A stretch of DNA of 64,000 nucleotides. It comes from Candolleomyces eurysporus (taxonomy: Eukaryota > Basidiomycota > Agaricomycetes > Agaricales > Psathyrellaceae). The stretch covers positions 69,987 to 133,986 of the forward strand of contig JANBPK010000717.1 of NCBI GenBank assembly GCA_027579435.1, read 5' to 3'. A model generated the notes under the pieces. The model was not told where the DNA came from, did no database searches, and was given only the letters and a program-made list of their open reading frames with translations. The translations under genes and the position numbers were made by a program. Positions 10,501 to 22,007 of the stretch are shown one piece after another (position 1 is the stretch's first letter; each line of letters opens with the position of its first letter).

Positions 10501-12068
10501 TCAATTCTAGAAGATTGCCTGCGAGGAGGAAGCTGTGCAGCAAATGGATTGATCCCGCCCATCTTGGCAATTCGCTCTGCAACTTGTCGGCGTCGAGTCT
10601 CTTCGTCGAGTTCAGGCTCGGGTTCAGGGTCCGCCTCGCCTGGAGCTTCGGTTTCGTGTTCATCGTGCCCCTCTACGACTGGCTCAGCCTTCTCTTGAGC
10701 AGGGGCTTCTTTCGCTTCAGATTCAGACGGGGGCTCCTTCGGTACTTCAGGAATGGCTGGAGCCTCGGAAACAGCGGATGGCACTTCTGCCGTAGTTTCG
10801 GCCTTGCCCGAAATGGCTGGAGGAGAGCCAGGCGTTAATTGAACTTGCTCAACCTGCTCAGCTAGCTCCGTGGCTGCGATATCGTGCGATGGGAGTGAGT
10901 CATGGGAGGTCGGCGAAGGCTCTTTCTCACCCTCGGTCTCAGGGACCGGGGGAGGAGGAGCAGTGGGTTTCTGGGGTTTCCTACGAGGGGGAGCAGCGCG
11001 ACGGGGAACAGCAGGAACAGGCATTGAGCTAGGAGGGCTCTTTGCTGATTGGGAGTCTGCAGACTCAGTGGATTTAATAGACGCAGATTCGGACAATCGC
11101 CGAGAGGTACCTTGATAAATGCTTCAACGTTCAAATGTATCACATAATACGACAAGCACATACCTGAAGGTTGGGGAGGTAAACCGGGCTCAGCAGCTGC
11201 CTCAGTCGGAGGGGACACAATCGCTCCTGCCAGCCAGGTGAGTAATATTCGCGAGGACGGCAGAGAAAACTTACGATCTAAAACGGCCTCAGGTGGTTTG
11301 GATTCTTCCGCAGTCGGTTGCAACCTGGGGGAAGTAGCACTCTCCTTCGATGATTCAGAAGCGAGAACATCTTCGCTGGTAGACGATCTCTTCTTCGGTG
11401 GAGGTGGGGGCCGCTTCCCAAACACTGGCGGGGCCATACCAACACGCGTTCCACCCAAGCGAGCCATTCGAGCAGCGATCGCGGCGCGGCGCTGGCGCTC
11501 TTCTTCCTCTGGATCCGGTTCTGCCGTTTCATCTCTTTCAGCACTGGGCTCCTCCTCTTTCTCGCCTCCTTCCCCTGAAGCCTTCTCGACAATCTCGGAC
11601 GAAGGTGGAAGAGGCGGCGATTTGATGATGTTCGCGAGGTTAGGCGCCTCGCGAGGCTGATCATCATCGTCATCTGGTGGCGGAGAAGCAATGACTGGGG
11701 GAGGCTTCCATTTAGGCTTCTCGATGGGAGGTTTGGGGGGCCACTGGCGGGGCCCCTCCAAATCCGCCTTTGCCCTGCAGGGCTGCCATACGTTCCTTGA
11801 GACTGCCTCCCTTGACGATACTGTCCTTGGCATCTGCGGTCGACAACCCGGTCGATGGTTTAGATGATGAAGATTGAGATGCCTCATTTGTCGCTGGCGA
11901 TGTCGGCGACGGTGGTCTAGGTTTCCAAGAGGCAAATCCAGCTGGTTTGGGTCTTGGGGCGGGGGCTGGTGCTGGTGCTGCGCTGCCAGCGCCTGCCTTC
12001 TCGAACGCGGCGATCCTGTCGCGCAGGGAGCTTATCTTCTTTGGTGGAGTTTCTTGCGGGTCCGACAT
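7574..12068 (-). CDS. Bbc1/Aim3-like actin cortical patch protein
   Basis: A long proline-rich protein of about 1,370 residues, starting at ATG 12068 (MSDPQETPPKKISSLRDRIA) and ending IYRVLEA at 7574. Exons on the minus strand: 12068-11275, 11226-11164, 11110-10232, 10159-10093, 10041-9449, 9395-7760, 7703-7650 and 7597-7574. The last about 150 residues (LMAVWGRVGVQVCEVATTLF ... GYVRAVVKEVPNA ... GDLIELHDAKLKGHKGL ... VIGVISEFEPKKSKIKAFH ... ESISYRLEDLKSGTVK) match the conserved C-terminal papain-like-fold domain of fungal Bbc1/Aim3. Members of that family restrain Arp2/3-driven actin assembly at endocytic patches. The disordered region holds poly-Pro SH3-binding tracts and five short R(I/M)A..GG motifs (for example RMARLGGTRVGMAP and RMAKLGGIKFGAAP). 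No N-terminal SH3 domain is visible, unlike yeast Bbc1. A G6 run at 11735-11740 breaks the frame; one G fewer would keep it open. N8260 lies within a codon and does no harm. Confidence 0.85.
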
Positions 12069-12294
12069 GGTAGATGAAGAAAGGATATACGATTTCAGAA
12101 GGGACAGCCAACTTATAACGGTCTGGGGTTGCTGACGACCAGGGCTGCAACGTTCGTTCCCACGCCTAATTTAGTGGGCATCTACTCGCAATCATGAATG
12201 TAAATGAAGAGCGCCTATCATCCAGGAGTGTGTGACATCCATATATTTCAATAATCTATTAATATTTGCAGACTTTAACGTTNAAAAAAGTCGT

Positions 12295-13885
12295 TCAGGC
12301 CGAAGTCGACTCTCCTTTCCCTGTCCTGCGCAGCCAGAATGGACCTGGGTTGGCGTCAGCTCGGAGGCACCCAAAATAAGATACCATGACATACCAACGG
12401 GATCATCATTGTCGTGGAAGATCGTTGTCCACGACCCTAATACACCATAGGCTGAGCGAAGCCCACCGATTTGTACCCCTTCCGAGCTGATGAAGCGCTG
12501 AGCCATCACTTCAGAAAGCCATGCAAATTAAACTTACCTCCAAATCGCGTTATTTTGTTCCCCGGAAACCTAAGAGTGTCAGCTGAGAGACCGAGAAAGA
12601 AAATGTTAGTCGCTTACAAAGTGCCACCGAACATGACCCTCAGAGGTCATCCAAACTTGACCATTCATTATTGACTGGCTAAGGTCCTTCATCACGCCAG
12701 CGAAGAAAATGACAGGTTTGTCAGGGTATTCTGGGTCGGGCTCTGTCCTGAGGACATGCAATTCCACCTTCATGTTCCTGAAAACCTCTTGGAAATCGTC
12801 TGCCTCGAATATCGATGTATCCGCCGGTAATCCAGGCCCCTTCCCATGAAGTGTGAACACGGTGTTAAGAGTTGCTGGAGCGCACTTACTATGCCATTAT
12901 TGTACACTGTATTAGAAATTTATCAGTAGCGTATCAGAAAGAGCTATAAATATTGCGTACCCTGCAACACTCGATGGTCGCAGAAGCAAAACGATACCAT
13001 CCACTCCCCTTGGACACCCACCCAGTCATGAACACCATTCGAAGATGTCGAAGCATCTTGAGGAACAGCTATCTGCGTAAAAGGCAGACTCATCGGGTAA
13101 ACGGCATATTCATATATTTCCGGATCCAGGACCTCTCCCTCAGTAGAACGCAACACCTGCATCGACACAACATGGTGGATCGCCCTGACATGAACCCAAT
13201 TGACCGTCCCATCGACCTTGAACGGCCCGAAATCATTTTCCCAGGTATAGTTCTGCATGTTGTAGATAAATGCCCTGGAGGTTACCAGAGCTTTCTTCCG
13301 TAAGTCGTTCTGGGTAGTGCCGAAGGAGGTGTGGAACCGGGCCACAAGCTGACGCTCGTGTGTCGCCAACGGCTGCTTCTCCACAAGGTCGATCCATCCA
13401 TGGCGGAGTTGCACTGGCAGCGATACCAGGGTCCTGGAAATACTCGATGCGATCGCGGAGCTGGATAGAGGGCGGACATACGAGGAGAGGTGAAGCAAGG
13501 TTTGCAGCACCGTCCCAATCTCACCTGGACGACCGAGTGAGTGGGCAGCAACGAGGTTGTTTGCTCTGACCGCTCGCTGCAACTCTATCCTCCAGTTGAT
13601 AGGTGGCCGTGGCGTCCCATCCAAAGCAAGGCACTTCCGTGGATCGTCTAGTATTTGCCCTTGCGCGAGATAAAGCCCCCGCCACAGCGTATCGTCTCCG
13701 ATGTTGTAGATTAGGTCGTGGAGCTGGTGGCAAGTCTCTGCAACCTTGGCCACGTCGGTAGGGTCGCAAAATATCAATATGTGTTCGACCAGCTCGGAGG
13801 GGAGGAGAAAGAGCGACATGGGAGAACGAGGGCAACCTTGCTGCCGCTGCTGCCACCGATGACGAACAGTACTTCGGCGCGACAT
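12295..13885 (-). CDS. F-box domain protein
   Basis: The F-box lies at the N-terminus: LPSELVEHILIFCDPTDVAK, then ETCHQLHDLI and LWRGLYL. F-box proteins act as substrate adaptors in SCF ubiquitin ligases. The start could be ATG 13885 or ATG 13819 (MSLFLLPSELVEH); the second puts the F-box right at the start and is typical. The long first exon ends near 12961. Small exons follow (VYNNGI; GPGLPADTSIFEADDFQEVF onward; VSGEQNNAIWR; SEGVQIGGLRSAYGV), and the last exon ends PFWLRRTGKGESTSA at 12295. One intron (about 12840-12890) has an in-frame AAG|GGG acceptor that I chose because it keeps the frame open. The C-terminal part carries Trp-rich, beta-strand-like segments (VWMTSEGHVRWHF) and may be the substrate-recognition region. 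Several Agaricomycete F-box proteins have this shape. The target is unknown. Confidence 0.75.
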
Positions 13886-15395
13886 TCCTGGCAGACCCGA
13901 CCATCAGCGCTCATCATCCGGCACGGCTACTACCGAAATGCCGAAGCCAGGGCGCTTAGTGAGGAAGCGGCGCCAAGGGTCCAATGCAAGAAAAAAGAGT
14001 CTAGAAGAGAAATCATTTTATCAGTGGCACTCGGGTGGATGCACGGGTGAACCTCGAGATGTTTGTACCTGCTGTCTTCCTGGGAATTGGAATTATGCGG
14101 AAGCCGCTTCCGACCCCGGAACACTTCCACGCCTCTAAACGACGAACTCACGAAAACTGCAGCAGCACGCGGCTTCAATATTGAATGAATGAGAAGAGAA
14201 AAGCTGACAACTGACTCTCATCTGCGTGCCAGGTATCCATTGCCAAATGCGTCAGCATAAGCGCAAACCCAAGACCCTAGCTCAGATTATCAGTGCCTCG
14301 TGTCAAATTCCCTGTCTGGTCCCTAATTCTTCCCGAGGTGCCCAGGTGCACCAGGCTTTGACAAGGTTCAAGATATATATATATCGAGGAAGTATAGATG
14401 TCGTACGATACACTTATAGACCCACAATTTCTGCTTCCCGTCGAAACCTAGCCAAGCGCCCACATTTTTGGTCTATACGGAAGCGCAGGTTGGAAAATTT
14501 ATTTTCTTCAAGCTGTAGCGAGGCTGCATCTCAGTCTTCAGAGGCCTAAGACAAGCCTCCATTCTGGAGTGGAGCGCCGACCATGATTCTGGCGGTCTCA
14601 TGCCTCTGGAACCTCCAAGAAACGGTCGAGAGAAACCCCCGATATACGCAGTCAATGATAAATCAGTCCAAAGCATATAGCAGAGTTCCCGCACACCCAT
14701 GCTTGACTAGCGGACAATTTAAAATGCGCAGCGGTAGGCAGTACGACTGCGCCAATTGACAGAATTTCAGAGCCTCATAGCTCCACAATCGAGACTTCTC
14801 CGAGTCATGCACCAGAAAAACAAGAAGACATTCAACGTGTGCGGCTCCATTCTTTCACTTCTGCCGTAAGATTAACCTTCTGTTTAGTCAACGAACTGCA
14901 ATTGACATGCTATCATCATGTCAATCACTGCCTCGCCGCTGTCAACGCCCTTCCTGAGGTCTGCGAACAAAAACATCGCTGTCCCAAGATATATTACATT
15001 CGGTGCCCCGAACACAGATCGTGTGTATAGTGATACAAGGTACAAAATGTGACGATTAAACCCTAACGTGAACCGCCTATAGCTACAGTGAGATAGACCC
15101 TATAATTAGTAGGTGAGCTGTGGATAATGAATTGCGTGTGTATGATTGATAGTCCATCCGAACCACTCCGTGCAAATGAATGACAAGTCTTGTATCGTGG
15201 ATGACAAGGATCCTTGTCGTCGTAAGGAAGCGAAACTAAAAGCTGCGATGCGAAGACCAAACACCATCAGAAGTCAGAAGCAGAACATAAGTGCAGAAGA
15301 ACTTACAATGAAAGAGCTGCCTGTAAGCCACCCAAATATTAAGCGTGTATAAAATAGTTGGCTGGCGGCTTTTGAAAGATTGTGAGATGTGAATA
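13886..15395. other. Intergenic, about 1.5 kb without a recognised gene
   Basis: Short open frames occur on both strands, but none has a domain or a coherent exon chain. The first 200 bases are the likely upstream region of the F-box gene. The last part is downstream of the YTH gene. Confidence 0.4.
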
Positions 15396-17952
15396 TTAAG
15401 AAGGCTCAGCGAGATTTTCCCATTCCTCGAGCAGGCGTTGCCCAACACTAGATTCCAACTCCGTACCGTCCCGAGAAACCTTAATTTCCCGCCCCTTGTT
15501 CCAGGCATTCCGGAGATGACGAGTCCGATGGAATGGAACCTTGCGGCGTTCTATCCATTCCACTTTGAAGCAGTCACCCCACAGAGGGGAGGGCTTCACC
15601 GGACCGTCTTCCGCACCGACGATACCATCGATCCTATCCTCACCACCCTCCTTCACGGACCTCAAGTTCAGCTTTCCCTTCGCACCGCGTTCACCACGGG
15701 CCCCTTCTGCAGGATGATCCTTCATTGCTCGAAGAGGGGCTTCAGGATCCAAACGGAAGCTCTGCTTATCGGCGTGCTGTGTTTTGGGACGACGTCGGTA
15801 ATGATCCAGGCTAAATTTCAAGGATGGCGAACGCACTGGTGGAGTGTCTTGTTGCCCTCCTAGGTTGGCGGGGGCTGACATATGCTGAAGGGGTTGGATG
15901 CTGGATGCAGCCACCGAACTCCCGATAGAGTGGGCAGTCGGCTCTCCTATTCGTTCCGGGGAAAGATAAATAGGCTGCCCGGCGGAGAGTAGTCGAGTAT
16001 CCGACTTTGACGGAGGAGGGAGGTGGCTGGTGGTCGGAGATCCAGAGAGGGATGACCAAGAGACGCTCCCTTCGCCTCGTCGAATGGGACCTGCCATCCT
16101 TCATGTCGTGAGTAAGACTGATTATGGCCGTAGACAGAATTGAACCTACCTAGCATAGCCGTAGAACTCTCCGCTCTTGTTGACGCTGAAGATGAGGAAA
16201 ACATCGGTCGCTGTTCGAAAGGCTCTGTCGAGAACAAGCTCGTTATGCTGCTGGGTCGCCCAAAGTCCCGATTGAACGCTCAATTCCNAAGTCATTCTAT
16301 TGATACCGTCAGAAAATGAGGTCAAAAGAAAAGAAAAAAAAGTGCGCACCTCGCTAAGAGATTTAAGAATAAAATAGCGAGTTGGAAAATGTTCGCCGAG
16401 AAAGCTGGACGTGGTCGACGCATAAGATCCTGAACTGCTTGATTCTTGCGTTCGCCTTGACCGAAGTTCCGGGTCTCGAGTGGAAAGGGAGATTGAACCA
16501 TCCGGCAGGTGGTCTAGAGCGCTCTGAGAAGAGACAGACGCGTCATCAGACACCGAGTCAACCATCCCTTGTCTTTGGCTCTGGAGCTTGCGTTGCTCTT
16601 TCACCCACTGCCTATGCAAACCGATACCACGCTGCCCGCCAACCCCAGACTTCAAGTCATCCGCCGACCTACGGACTTTGCAAACCAGCATCGGACATTG
16701 GGGATCGTTAGGCCGCAGGCGCTGGCCATTGAAGACCTTGAGAGCGGCCTCCAAGCTCGACTGGGAGGCGTAGTTGATGAACGCGCAGTTGGACCTTGCA
16801 ATAAGAAAGATGGAGACAACCTCTCCGGGGGAAATTGGGTCCGAGAGGTCTGCGGGAGAAGAGTTGAAAAACTTCGAGAGCTCTTCCTGGGTCGCATCCG
16901 AAGGTACGTTCCCTACCCACATTACCCATGGTGATCGGTCAGGGGGAGGTTTTGGATGCCATTCCCGACGCGCAACGGGCCTACTTCCGGAGGAAGGAGG
17001 TCTGCTGGTGGGACTGGGACGAGAGCTGACCTCGGCACTGGTTGGCGCTGCAGATGACGCTGGTCCAGCTTGGTGAGCTATCGGATGGCTGGGCGCTTGA
17101 GGCGATTGTAGGGGTGTATGGCTGCCAGAGGCCGGCCCCGGAGAAACGAATGAACCAGGTTCCGGATGGTGTGTCAAAGGAGGGTATGGAGATGTATAGG
17201 CCGCTTGATACTGATTTCCATCGTAGCGATATTGTAATGGTGGAGCCGTTCCATGAGACAAATAATACCATGTGCCTTGCGTTTCCTCTCNGGGGGGACG
17301 AAGCGTGCTGCGGATACTGCATGGGCGGATATGGGCTGTACACGGGAGGGGATGGCGGAAATTGTTGTGAGTACGTGTATTGAGGATTTCCCATTGCCGG
17401 GGAATATGGAAAATGACCAGAGCTCATGTATGATTGCGGCAACGTCCCGGGTGAAGTGTGCGTCGTGTTCATTGGAGAGAGGTGAGAAGGGAACCTTGAA
17501 CCAGAAGGGTTGGGGCCAGAAATCAACGTGTTTGAACTGGGGCCATCTTCTTGGGGACGAGGGTAATGGTATTGGGAAACCATGGGCTGGTAGCCTGACT
17601 GCATGTCATGCCGTACCATATTCGAATCATGGGCTCCAGAGGGATGAAAGCCGTGAGTGTAGGCATACGGAGAAGTCTGGGCTACTGTCAGGGCAGGCTG
17701 AGTTGGCACCGTGTATTGACCAAAAAAGCCGGCATTCTGAGAATAGCCTGACGTCGGCCCATAGTGTAGACTCGGTCCTGAGTAAACGGAACCGTCATTC
17801 GGTGGGCCTAAAGGTGGAGACGGCGCATAGCCTTGCGGCTGAAAGCCCGACGATCTGCCAGTTGGGACTCCGGGGTTGGATTGTCGCCTTCTATTGTCAG
17901 GTCTTGCCCGATCCCTGGCTGGAGTGGCACGATTGCTTGCATCGCCTTGCAT
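15396..17952 (-). CDS. YTH-domain m6A-reader protein with an RRM
   Basis: From N to C: a long Ser/Pro/Tyr/Gln-rich disordered region, an RRM (WVMWVGNVPSDATQEELSKF ... CAFINYASQSSLEAALKVFNGQ, about 16900-16680), and a split YTH domain. The first YTH half reads RYFILKSLSE | ND.ELSVQSGLWATQQHNELV ... DVFLIFSVNKSGEFYGYAR. After an intron, the second half reads MAGPIRR ... FKVEWIERRKVPF, RTRHLRNAWNKGREIKVSRD. The GLWAT Trp and the VEWIERR Trp fit the cage that binds N6-methyladenosine in YTHDC1-type domains. Introns: 16099-16149 and 16297-16349. N17291 and N16288 each break the frame and act as extra bases. The ATG at 17952 is conservative. The frame stays open upstream through an intron at 18042-18099 into an exon ending RRDHSPRSSS, but I see no clear ATG there, so the true start is unresolved. 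Confidence 0.85.
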
Positions 17953-18298
17953 AGAATTTGGTGAACTGTTATGGGTACCTCCAGTACGTTCTGAAGACGG
18001 AGAGAACTTTGGAGTGGCAAGCACGTCTATGTCATAAAAATCTGGCCGACAAAATGGAAGTCGCGTCAGTGATGGTATGGAAAATACTGCAACACTCACC
18101 TGAACTCGACCGAGGAGAATGGTCCCTGCGAGAAAGGGTCTCTAAATCGTAAAAAGGAGAGGCATTAAAAAAAGAGAAGAAGAAAGGAGAGGTGGGAGGC
18201 AGGGACAGACGACGTGCCCAACCTATAACACGACAACCACACAAGTTACCAAATCCCAACAGCCGACAATCCGTTTTGTAGCACCACGTGACTTTCAC

Positions 18299-18815
18299 TT
18301 ACTCTGATAGTCGCGATGGTTCGCCCCGTTTCTCGTCCGTTCCTTTGGTGAGACCGAGAACACGCAAGTTGTCAAAGTGCTCGAGTTGAAGTGCTGTTGA
18401 AGTTCTACCATCTTGATATTTATCTGGGTGCCACTCGTCAACGAGGGGGTGCAGAATTTCTGGTCTTGTGGTTCCGAAACTGCAAAGATGTCACTTGTCA
18501 GATCCAATCCTGTGCGTATCCCCTAAAAAGCAGGACTGACGCTATGTTTCCCGCAGTAATATATCAGGGTCCCGTCTGGTGAATTGTGTCGTCGTTCGTA
18601 GCATGAGTCGAAGCCGACGAGTATCTATACCCTCAATTTCCAAGGTGAGAAGAATGACGTCAATCAGCATAGCGTCCTCGGAAAGGATTGGCTCCCGCTC
18701 CCCCTGGAGCACTATCATGCAGTCAGCGGCCAGCATAGCATTGTTGGAGCAGAACAGAGGGGCGGTACCCAAGAAAGCGACAGTACACCTTCTCATGAGC
18801 AAGGTTTGCACCACT
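18299..18815 (-). other. Possible coding fragments, unknown
   Basis: The stretch 18479-18299 (minus) reads open for 60 codons after a CAG acceptor (FGTTRPEILHPLVDEWHPDK ..., ending at a TAA). The stretch 18814-18542 is open for 90 codons in another frame. Composition looks coding, but I could not join the pieces with good splice sites and I recognise no family. It could be a small gene or a relic. Confidence 0.2.
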
Positions 18816-20190
18816 CGCCATCTAAAGAAGAGGGAAGGCCACCGGTCATTGAGAGTTTAGCACTTGGACCGCTACCGATGGATGACCAATGCGGGAGATC
18901 TTCGCCCCGGAAAACCCGTCTATTGTCGTTAGTCTACATGCCTGATCGTGACAAGCGGGAAGACCAAATCATCGAGAGAACGACGTACCGCCTTCAGGGT
19001 GCTAACCTATGACGACCAGACAAAGCCTGTGAATCATGCCACTGCCGTCACCAAGATGGAANCCCCCAAGAGAACTACCGGCGACTCAACGTCATTTATG
19101 TATACAATACAAGTGAAAAGGTTTTCGTGATGAGTGGTAGAGGCCTCGCGTCTCCGTGACTCGGACGCGAAGGTTGTCTAGTTTTGGTAAAGATGACGAA
19201 TAGGGTTTTGGTGCAAGCAGAAACAGAACCGACAAAGGTCAGAAGAAGAGGGGACAAGTCTTCTGCTTTCTTCAAAGCGTATCTTGGCTCTTCGATGGTC
19301 CAACATTGTGGTAGTATAGCAAGAAGAATTATGTGCCTTCAGCAAGAATGGGAAAACGATCGTCCCACGCTCGACGGGGATGGAAGCTCCGATGAACGAA
19401 TGGTCTAGTCCCATTAGCCCATACACGAGTCTAACCTGTCGGTGTCGTACATGCATGCATATTTTGGAGTGGGTGTGTGCTGATTCCTGAACATTCGCGC
19501 TACGGCGGAAATAGTAAAAGTCGGCTGCTATTTGATAGCTGTAAACGCACCCATGACGTCATCCACAGAGCGCGTCTTCGAGTCCAGGCTTTCGTCTTGG
19601 AACATAAAATCGACTCAAAATGCGAAGAAAAAAGGAAACCAGATCCCTGACGGACCCTACTGGATTTCGACGCTCTGAACAGCAACAGCTGAAAGAAAGA
19701 AGGCAATTCAAACAATGTATTCGACTTCCGATATGTTATTCATGGAAATTTTGACAATCAACCCTTGATTCAAGCAAGCACGTTGGAATCAACAGAGCTC
19801 TGCACCCCAAGAAACATATCCCATCATTATCATCACACAGCGGCAAGCCGAAAAATGCCAGAGTGGAGCTCCAAACTCTCAATCCGGCCAATGATTTCCC
19901 TTAACGAGATAGAAGCCAATCCTTGACATACCCCACATATTACGAGTCGGCACCCGAGCGTTCGTCCAGCAAACCTGAACCGATATCCTGGGACCCACCC
20001 CACCACGAGGCTTACCGCCGGTCAAGAATAAATAAAGAAGGTCCACAGAAACCTTGGTCTCACTTCATCAAGCCTTTGGTACAGCCCCACCTGAACAAGA
20101 GACCGACGGCGTCTTCTGACGTCAGACGTCGGAGGGCTTTGGAGCCAATTAGTCTGGACTTCATCGAGGCTATCTTGCTTGGATTTGGAA
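18816..20190. other. Gene-poor stretch before the tandem repeat array
   Basis: No domain, tRNA or convincing exon chain is seen on either strand. Confidence 0.35.
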
Positions 20191-20194
20191 AAAG

Positions 20195-21960
20195 AACCAG
20201 CGCCAATCAGCGTCATTAACAGAATTTGAGGAGGCAAGTGGAGAACATATGGCATTATGAGTCATAGGCTACGAATACGATTACGAGAGAGTAGCACAGA
20301 AGGTACGAACCGAGTCCCCAAGACCATGAAAGTAATTTATACAATAAAACGATAACCTCGGGCCTCNAAAAAAAGAAGGAGGGGGTATACGAAAANNGGG
20401 GGATGAGCCTAAACCGAATTGAAGGAGGAAGGAGACTGCGCCAACACAGCAAAGAGCAACTGAGGCGTGAGGGCAAGGGTCTAACGGGAGCAAGCGAACG
20501 AAAACAAACCCGAAAGCAAAAACAGCAATCCCGTAGAACTTGAAGAACGGAAGTGAAGAGAAGCTGGCAACAGTTGTAGTATTATACCAAGTCATGAGCT
20601 ACGAATGCGATAGCGAGGGAGTTGAGTAGCCCAGAAGACGCACAAAACTGAGCTCCCAAGACCATGAAAGCAATACAGTAGTTAAACGCCAATATTGGGT
20701 CCCAAAGAACGAACAGTGGAGTATACGAGGAGGAGGATGAGCCCAAACTGAATTGAAAGAGGAGTGAGATGTCGCCAACACGGCGAGGTAAAACTGACCT
20801 CCCGAAAATTAGATGATCAATCGAAATGACATTAGTGAATTGGTGCAAGAGAAGCCAGCCTGGCTGGGCCAATCAGCTTGCAGAACTTTAAGAGGGCAAG
20901 TGGAGAAAAGATACTGGAAACATTTGTAGCACTATGAGTCACGAGCTACGAATGCGATTACGAGGGAGTGAGATCATGAGCAGCCTATAAGACGCGAGCC
21001 GGGTCCTCGAGACCAAGACCATGAAAACAACACATATAACTTTAGACCCTAGAGAACGAACGAGGGAGTATACGGAAAGAAGGATGAGCCTAAACCGAAT
21101 TGAAGAGGAAGGAGACTGTGCCAACAAGGCGAAGTAAAACTGAAATCCCGAAGATTTAGATGATCAACCGAAATGACAGTGGTTAATTGGTGCAAGAGAA
21201 GCCAGCCTGGCAGGGCCAATCAGCTTGCAGAAACTTGAAGAAGGCAAGTGGATAAAATATATTGGAAACAATTGTAGCACTATGAGTCATGAGCTACGAA
21301 TGCGATTACGAACGGGTGAGATCATGAGTAGCCTATAAGACGCGAGTCGAGTCCCCAAGCCTAAGACCATGAAAGCAATCTATATAATAAAACGATAACG
21401 TGAGGCCCCAAGGAACGAAGGAGGGATATACGAAAAGAGGGACGAGGCCAAACTGAATTGAAGAAGCAGGGAGACGGCGCCAGGAGCGACCGAGGCAGAA
21501 AAGCAAGGGTCCAACTGCAACGAAGCCGAGCGGACGAAAACAAACCTCGAAAGTNAAAAAAAAAGTAGAGTTCCGAAGCCAGCGCCAATCACCGTCATTA
21601 GCAATACCCGAAGAAGGCAAGTGGAGAGCATAAACAGTTGTAGCATTATGGTCATGAACTACGAATACGATTACGAGGGAGTTGATCATGAGCGGCCTGG
21701 AAGACGCACGAACCTAGTCCGGATCCCCAAGACCATGAAAAGCAATATAGTAATAAAAGTGATAACGTCGGGCCCCGAAGAACGAAGGAGGGGGGGCGGG
21801 GTATACGACAAAAAGCATGCGAGCCCAACCAAAAGGGAAGAGAGGCACAGTCACCGACAGCGCCAACACAGCAAAGTGCGATCGAGAGCAAGTGGAGTGG
21901 GGGGTATCAAGGATGGGAAAGCAAGCAAGGGTCTAACGAAAGCAAATGATTGAATGAGAA
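20195..21960. repeat. Tandem repeat array, about 5 units of 330-365 bp
   Basis: The landmark (G)AGCTACGAATGCGATTACGA recurs near 20270, 20600, 20945, 21295 and 21660, giving unit lengths of about 330, 344, 350 and 365 bases. Each unit continues with a CCAAGACCATGAAAGCAAT segment, a GAACGAAGGAGGG..TATACG segment, a GAGCC.AAACTGAATTGAA segment and often a CCAGC...GCCAATCA segment before GCAAGTGGAGA. Units 2 and 3 share a further AGCCAGCCTGGC.GGGCCAATC block. Copies are diverged by small indels. Reading frames across the array are repeats of each other and do not look like real genes. It resembles a satellite or a tandemly amplified non-coding element. Confidence 0.8.
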
Positions 21961-22007
21961 CATAAAAAAAAATTGAAAGCGACTGAAATCCTGAAAAACA
22001 TGATCAA

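Noticed and set aside
20255..21953. Several overlapping open frames of 60-120 codons on the minus strand
   Set aside because: They encode the same hydrophobic peptide repeatedly because they lie in the tandem array. They have no starts, introns or domain that suggest genes.
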